From JAGQTE01 sp964648005 (lineage in GTDB: Bacteria; Actinomycetota; Acidimicrobiia; Acidimicrobiales; Acidimicrobilacustridaceae), in the NCBI GenBank assembly GCA_964648005.1, contig CAZYKR010000215.1, positions 1 through 7,749 of the forward strand: 7,749 bases of DNA, in the 5' to 3' direction. Under the pieces are notes generated by a model, which saw only the letters and a list, made by a program, of their open reading frames with translations, did no database searches and had not been told where the DNA came from. This document shows positions 5,468-7,749 of the stretch, in pieces (position 1 is the first letter of the stretch; each line of letters begins with the position of its first letter). A program made the position numbers and the translations under genes.

Positions 5468-6433
5468 ATGTCGTTGCACGCAGCGCTCGCCGCCGGGGCC
5501 ACCCTGCTGGCGCTGGCGTTCATGCTGTCGACGCTCGACCGCTACCTCCACGGCCGGGGCCGCCACCAACTGGTCTGGACGATCTCGCTGGGGATGTTCG
5601 CCCTGGGCTCGCTCGGCCTCTGGCTCGGTGCGGCGCTGGGCTGGAGCGAGTGGACGTTCAAGGTCTTCTACCTGTTCGGCGCCATCTTGAACGTACCCTT
5701 CCTGGCGCTCGGCACCGTCTACCTCCTCGGCAGCCGTCGCACCGGCGACCTGTGGACGGCGATCGTGTCGCTGGCGGGGGCCTTCGCCGCCGGTCTCGTC
5801 GTCGCAGCGCCGATTTCCCTGCCGGTGGTGGTCCAGATCGCTGTCCGGGTACCGGGGTTCGTCCCGCCGCCGGCCATCGACCCCGCGGTGCTGCCCCGGG
5901 GATCGGAGGTGTTCGGGGCCGGTCCCCGCATCGCCGCCGCCGTGGCGTCGGGCGTGGCCTCGGTCGTCATCGTGGGCGGCGCGCTCGTGTCGGCCTGGCG
6001 CCTGGCCCGGGCGCATCGCGCTGCCAACCGGGGCGACGCGGCGCCGGCGCGGCGCGGCAGCGCCTCTGTGTCGCTCGGCCGCCTCGCCGTCGCCAACGTG
6101 CTCATCGCGCTCGGCACGCTCGTGCTCGGCGCCGGCGGCACGTCCAACTCGGTGCTCGACGCCATGGATGCCTTCGCCGTGTCGCTCGTGGTCGGCATCG
6201 CCATCATCTTCGGCGGCTTCCTGCTGACCAACGGCCCGCGCCGGCTGGCCGACGTGGCGCCGTGGTACCCCACCCTCGTCGCACCCACCGGGACCACCCA
6301 CGTCGCGGCCGCCGACGCCAACGGCCCGCATCGCGCCGACGTCCGTCCGACCGGCACCGAGGGCGGCGTCGTGCAACTCGACGACCGTCGACCACGTTCC
6401 GCCGCCGACACCGCCGGTCTGGAGGACCCATGA
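5468..6433 (+). CDS. Seven-helix membrane protein, conserved hypothetical type
   Basis: This 321-residue integral membrane protein has about seven hydrophobic helices: roughly 5-23, 36-57, 63-87, 95-118, 152-176, 203-224 and 235-254. The most distinctive stretch is WLGAALGWSEWTFKVFYLFGAILNVPFLALGTVYLL (52-87), with aromatic and polar residues within the helices. I associate this with uncharacterised actinobacterial membrane proteins but cannot name a function. A proline-rich loop (129-143) lies between helices 4 and 5. A polar tail of about 65 residues, rich in Arg, Asp and Ala, follows helix 7. The frame is open farther upstream to 5360, but that start would reach the rex promoter. ATG 5468 directly precedes the first helix and has a well-placed -10. 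Its stop overlaps the lipoprotein start (ATGA), so the two are likely co-translated and may act together at the membrane. Confidence 0.83.
   Translation: MSLHAALAAGATLLALAFMLSTLDRYLHGRGRHQLVWTISLGMFALGSLGLWLGAALGWSEWTFKVFYLFGAILNVPFLALGTVYLLGSRRTGDLWTAIVSLAGAFAAGLVVAAPISLPVVVQIAVRVPGFVPPPAIDPAVLPRGSEVFGAGPRIAAAVASGVASVVIVGGALVSAWRLARAHRAANRGDAAPARRGSASVSLGRLAVANVLIALGTLVLGAGGTSNSVLDAMDAFAVSLVVGIAIIFGGFLLTNGPRRLADVAPWYPTLVAPTGTTHVAAADANGPHRADVRPTGTEGGVVQLDDRRPRSAADTAGLEDP
6421..6426 (+). promoter_or_regulatory. Shine-Dalgarno site for the lipoprotein gene
   Basis: GGAGGA lies 3 nt before the ATG at 6430, within the last codons of the membrane-protein gene. It is the strongest ribosome-binding sequence on this strand and, together with the ATGA stop/start overlap, decides the start of the lipoprotein. 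Confidence 0.6.
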
Positions 6434-7197
6434 CCGCACCCATCCGTCGTCGAGGCACGCGTCGGGCGAGCCGACCGACAGTTCACCGACCGATCGGTCG
6501 TGGTGGCGGCGGCCCCCGCCGCGGCGCGTGCAGCATCGCAGCGATGCTGGCGATGCTGGTCGTCGCCGGCGCCTGCTCGTCCGACGGCGAGCCGACGGAC
6601 CTCGACCGCGCCGACGGCTCGACGGTGCCGCGCACCCAGGCGACCGGCACGCCCGGGAGCTCGATGGCCCCGACCACCACCGCCGGCTCCACCCCCGGCT
6701 CGGATCCGCCGATCGACACCACGACACCACGAGGTGCCAACGCCGATCTCGGCGGCACGTGCACGTGGGCGCTGGCCGACGCCACGATCCATTACCCGAC
6801 CGGTTGGTACACGCCCGAGCCCGGCTCGACCGGTTCGTGCGTGCTGTTCGACCCGGCGCCGTTCGCCGTGCCGATCGACAGCGAGGCGCCCCTCGTCGCC
6901 GTCGCCGCCAGCTACGACGACCGGGCCCTCGACTCCGCCGCCGCGGCGGCGTTCGACCCGCTGTACTGGTCCGTCCTCGACGAGCAGCGCACGACCTTCG
7001 ACGGCAGGCCCGGCGGATGCTGGCACGTCGTCGCCACCGGCCAGGGCCTCGACGAGGTCGGCACGAACCGCGACACGTGCCTCGTGCAACTCGACGGCCG
7101 CACGGTCGGGTTCAGCACCACGTGGGCCGCCGACGGCGACGATCCGGGGGTCGAGCCCACGTTGCGGGCGATGGCCTCGGCGATCACCGACGCCTGA
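6430..7197 (+). CDS. Putative secreted lipoprotein
   Basis: The 255-residue protein begins with an unusually long Arg-rich N-region (residues 1-32), then a hydrophobic core AAMLAMLVVAGA and Cys C49 in VAGACSS, a lipobox with Ala rather than Leu at -3. After cleavage it would be anchored by lipid on the outer face of the membrane. Residues 50-105 are a Thr/Ser/Pro/Gly-rich linker with repeated acidic residues. The folded part (about 106-255) contains TIHYPTGWYTP (119-129), a pattern common in extracellular beta-rich lipoprotein domains, and four cysteines (C111, C137, C197, C217) that could form two disulfides. It ends in a short helix, EPTLRAMASAITDA. I cannot assign a ligand or enzyme activity. 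No in-frame start closer to the hydrophobic core would leave a workable signal peptide (M39 leaves only 10 residues before the Cys). It is the second gene of a pair with the seven-helix protein. Confidence 0.8.
   Translation: MTAPIRRRGTRRASRPTVHRPIGRGGGGPRRGACSIAAMLAMLVVAGACSSDGEPTDLDRADGSTVPRTQATGTPGSSMAPTTTAGSTPGSDPPIDTTTPRGANADLGGTCTWALADATIHYPTGWYTPEPGSTGSCVLFDPAPFAVPIDSEAPLVAVAASYDDRALDSAAAAAFDPLYWSVLDEQRTTFDGRPGGCWHVVATGQGLDEVGTNRDTCLVQLDGRTVGFSTTWAADGDDPGVEPTLRAMASAITDA
6487..6500 (+). repeat. Perfect 14-bp palindrome CGACCGATCGGTCG
   Basis: This 14-bp self-complementary sequence lies in the codons for the Arg-rich N-region of the lipoprotein. It resembles the symmetric GACC/GGTC operators used by many TetR-family regulators, but no such regulator is in the window and the site is intragenic. 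Confidence 0.5.
6531..6558 (+). repeat. 19-bp palindrome plus tandem 9-bp repeat
   Basis: CAGCATCGC (6531-6539), one central base, and GCGATGCTG (6541-6549) form a perfect 9-bp inverted repeat. GCGATGCTG is then repeated directly at 6550-6558. The tandem copies both encode Ala-Met-Leu within the signal-peptide core (residues 38-43), so part of the repetition follows from the hydrophobic coding sequence. Confidence 0.6.
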
Positions 7198-7210
7198 CGC
7201 GCCGGCCGGC

Positions 7211-7248
7211 CGGTGGCGTCACCGGGTCGGCCGTCGATCCGGCCACCG
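7211..7248. terminator. Candidate bidirectional terminator hairpin
   Basis: Between the convergent lipoprotein and AMP-ligase genes, CGGTGGC (7211-7217) pairs with GCCACCG (7242-7248). An inner 7-bp stem (7223-7229 with 7235-7241, including one G-T pair) closes a 5-nt loop after a 5-nt bulge. There is no U-tract on either side, so it is a terminator only by position and stem strength. Confidence 0.4.
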
Positions 7249-7256
7249 CAGCGCCC

Positions 7257-7749
7257 TCAGCGCAGCGCGCGGCGCAGCACCTTGCCGCCGACGCCGGCGG
7301 GCAGCTCGTCGACGAACATCACCTTGTCCGGGCACTTGTACCGAGCGAGCCGCTCCGAGCACCAGGCGATGACGTCGTCCTCCTCGGCCGACACGCCGTC
7401 GCGCAGCACGACGAAGGCCTTGACCGCTTCGCCGCTGTAGGGATGCGGCACGCCGACCACGGCACAGGCGTCGATCGCCGGGTGCTCGATCAGCACGTTC
7501 TCGACCTCGGCCGGGTACACGTTGAAGCCGGAGACGATGATGATGTCCTTGGCCCGGTCGACGAGGTAGAGGAACCCGTCCTCGTCGGCGATGGCGACGT
7601 CGCCGGTGCGCAGCCACCCGTCGGCGGTGCGGGCGTGCTCGGTCGCCTCGGCGTCCTCCCAGTACCCGGCGAAGACGTTCGGGCCGCGCACCCACAGCTC
7701 GCCCGAGTCCCCCTCGAGCACGTCAGCGCCGTCGGCGTCGACGAGGCGG
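7257..7749 (-). CDS. Acyl-CoA synthetase / AMP-dependent ligase, C-terminal part
   Basis: The reading frame is open from the right edge to a TGA at 7257, giving 163 visible residues from the C-terminal end of an ANL-superfamily enzyme. These enzymes activate a carboxylic acid with ATP to an acyl-AMP and usually transfer it to CoA. Visible in order: GELWVRGPNVFAGYW (core motif A6 region), GWLRTGDVAIADEDGFLYLVDR (A7, with the ribose-binding Asp in TGD), RAKDIIIVSGFNVYPAEVEN (A8 hinge) and the terminal GGKVLRR, whose Lys is the adenylation lysine (A10). The sequence style fits medium/long-chain fatty acyl-CoA synthetases, but the substrate pocket lies outside the window. It converges on the lipoprotein gene with 59 bp between stops and is not part of the haem operon. 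Confidence 0.94.
   Translation of the reverse strand, partial: RLVDADGADVLEGDSGELWVRGPNVFAGYWEDAEATEHARTADGWLRTGDVAIADEDGFLYLVDRAKDIIIVSGFNVYPAEVENVLIEHPAIDACAVVGVPHPYSGEAVKAFVVLRDGVSAEEDDVIAWCSERLARYKCPDKVMFVDELPAGVGGKVLRRALR

Noticed and set aside
5435..7089. Minus-strand open frames opposite the seven-helix protein and lipoprotein
   Set aside because: The plus strand shows ordered transmembrane helices, a lipobox, a Shine-Dalgarno site and an ATGA overlap; the minus-strand translations are Arg/Ala-rich noise.
1..7749. CRISPR arrays, tRNA/rRNA genes, insertion sequences, prophage or toxin-antitoxin genes
   Set aside because: No regularly spaced repeats, cloverleaf sequences, transposase motifs or phage-like genes were seen on either strand.

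Overview
The window is GC-rich bacterial DNA with GTG and ATG starts, tightly packed genes and candidate leaderless promoters. A Rex repressor sits at the head of a haem-biosynthesis operon, an arrangement described in actinomycetes (rex-hemACD in Streptomyces coelicolor). This points to a high-GC actinobacterium. An Acidimicrobiia-like lineage is my best guess, but that is inference from gene content and style, not a measured phylogeny.

Layout. Positions 5342 down to 1098 on the minus strand form one apparent operon: rex (redox repressor), a precorrin-2 dehydrogenase (siroheme branch), hemA (glutamyl-tRNA reductase), hemC (hydroxymethylbilane synthase) and a 232-residue multi-pass membrane protein of unknown function. 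After a 48-bp gap comes an AurF-like diiron oxygenase that runs off the left edge. It shares the strand but appears to have its own promoter with an inverted repeat. Positions 5468-7197 on the plus strand hold a divergent pair: a seven-helix membrane protein and a secreted lipoprotein, coupled by an ATGA overlap. From 7257 to the right edge, convergent on the minus strand, is the C-terminal part of an acyl-CoA synthetase/AMP-ligase. No stretch over 300 bp lacks a gene.

How it works together. Rex senses the NADH/NAD+ balance. A near-consensus Rex operator lies between the -35 and -10 elements of rex's own promoter, so rex and the downstream haem/siroheme genes are probably derepressed when NADH rises under oxygen limitation. 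HemA and HemC make hydroxymethylbilane; the dehydrogenase draws uroporphyrinogen III-derived precorrin-2 towards siroheme. hemD, expected next to hemC, is absent, and its place is taken by the membrane protein.

The least ordinary elements are: a long hairpin between rex and the dehydrogenase gene whose arm mismatch becomes a G-U pair only in the transcribed strand; a 49-bp-spaced duplication straddling the diiron gene's start; and palindromes inside the lipoprotein's signal region. I see no CRISPR array, tRNA, rRNA, insertion sequence or clear undescribed system.
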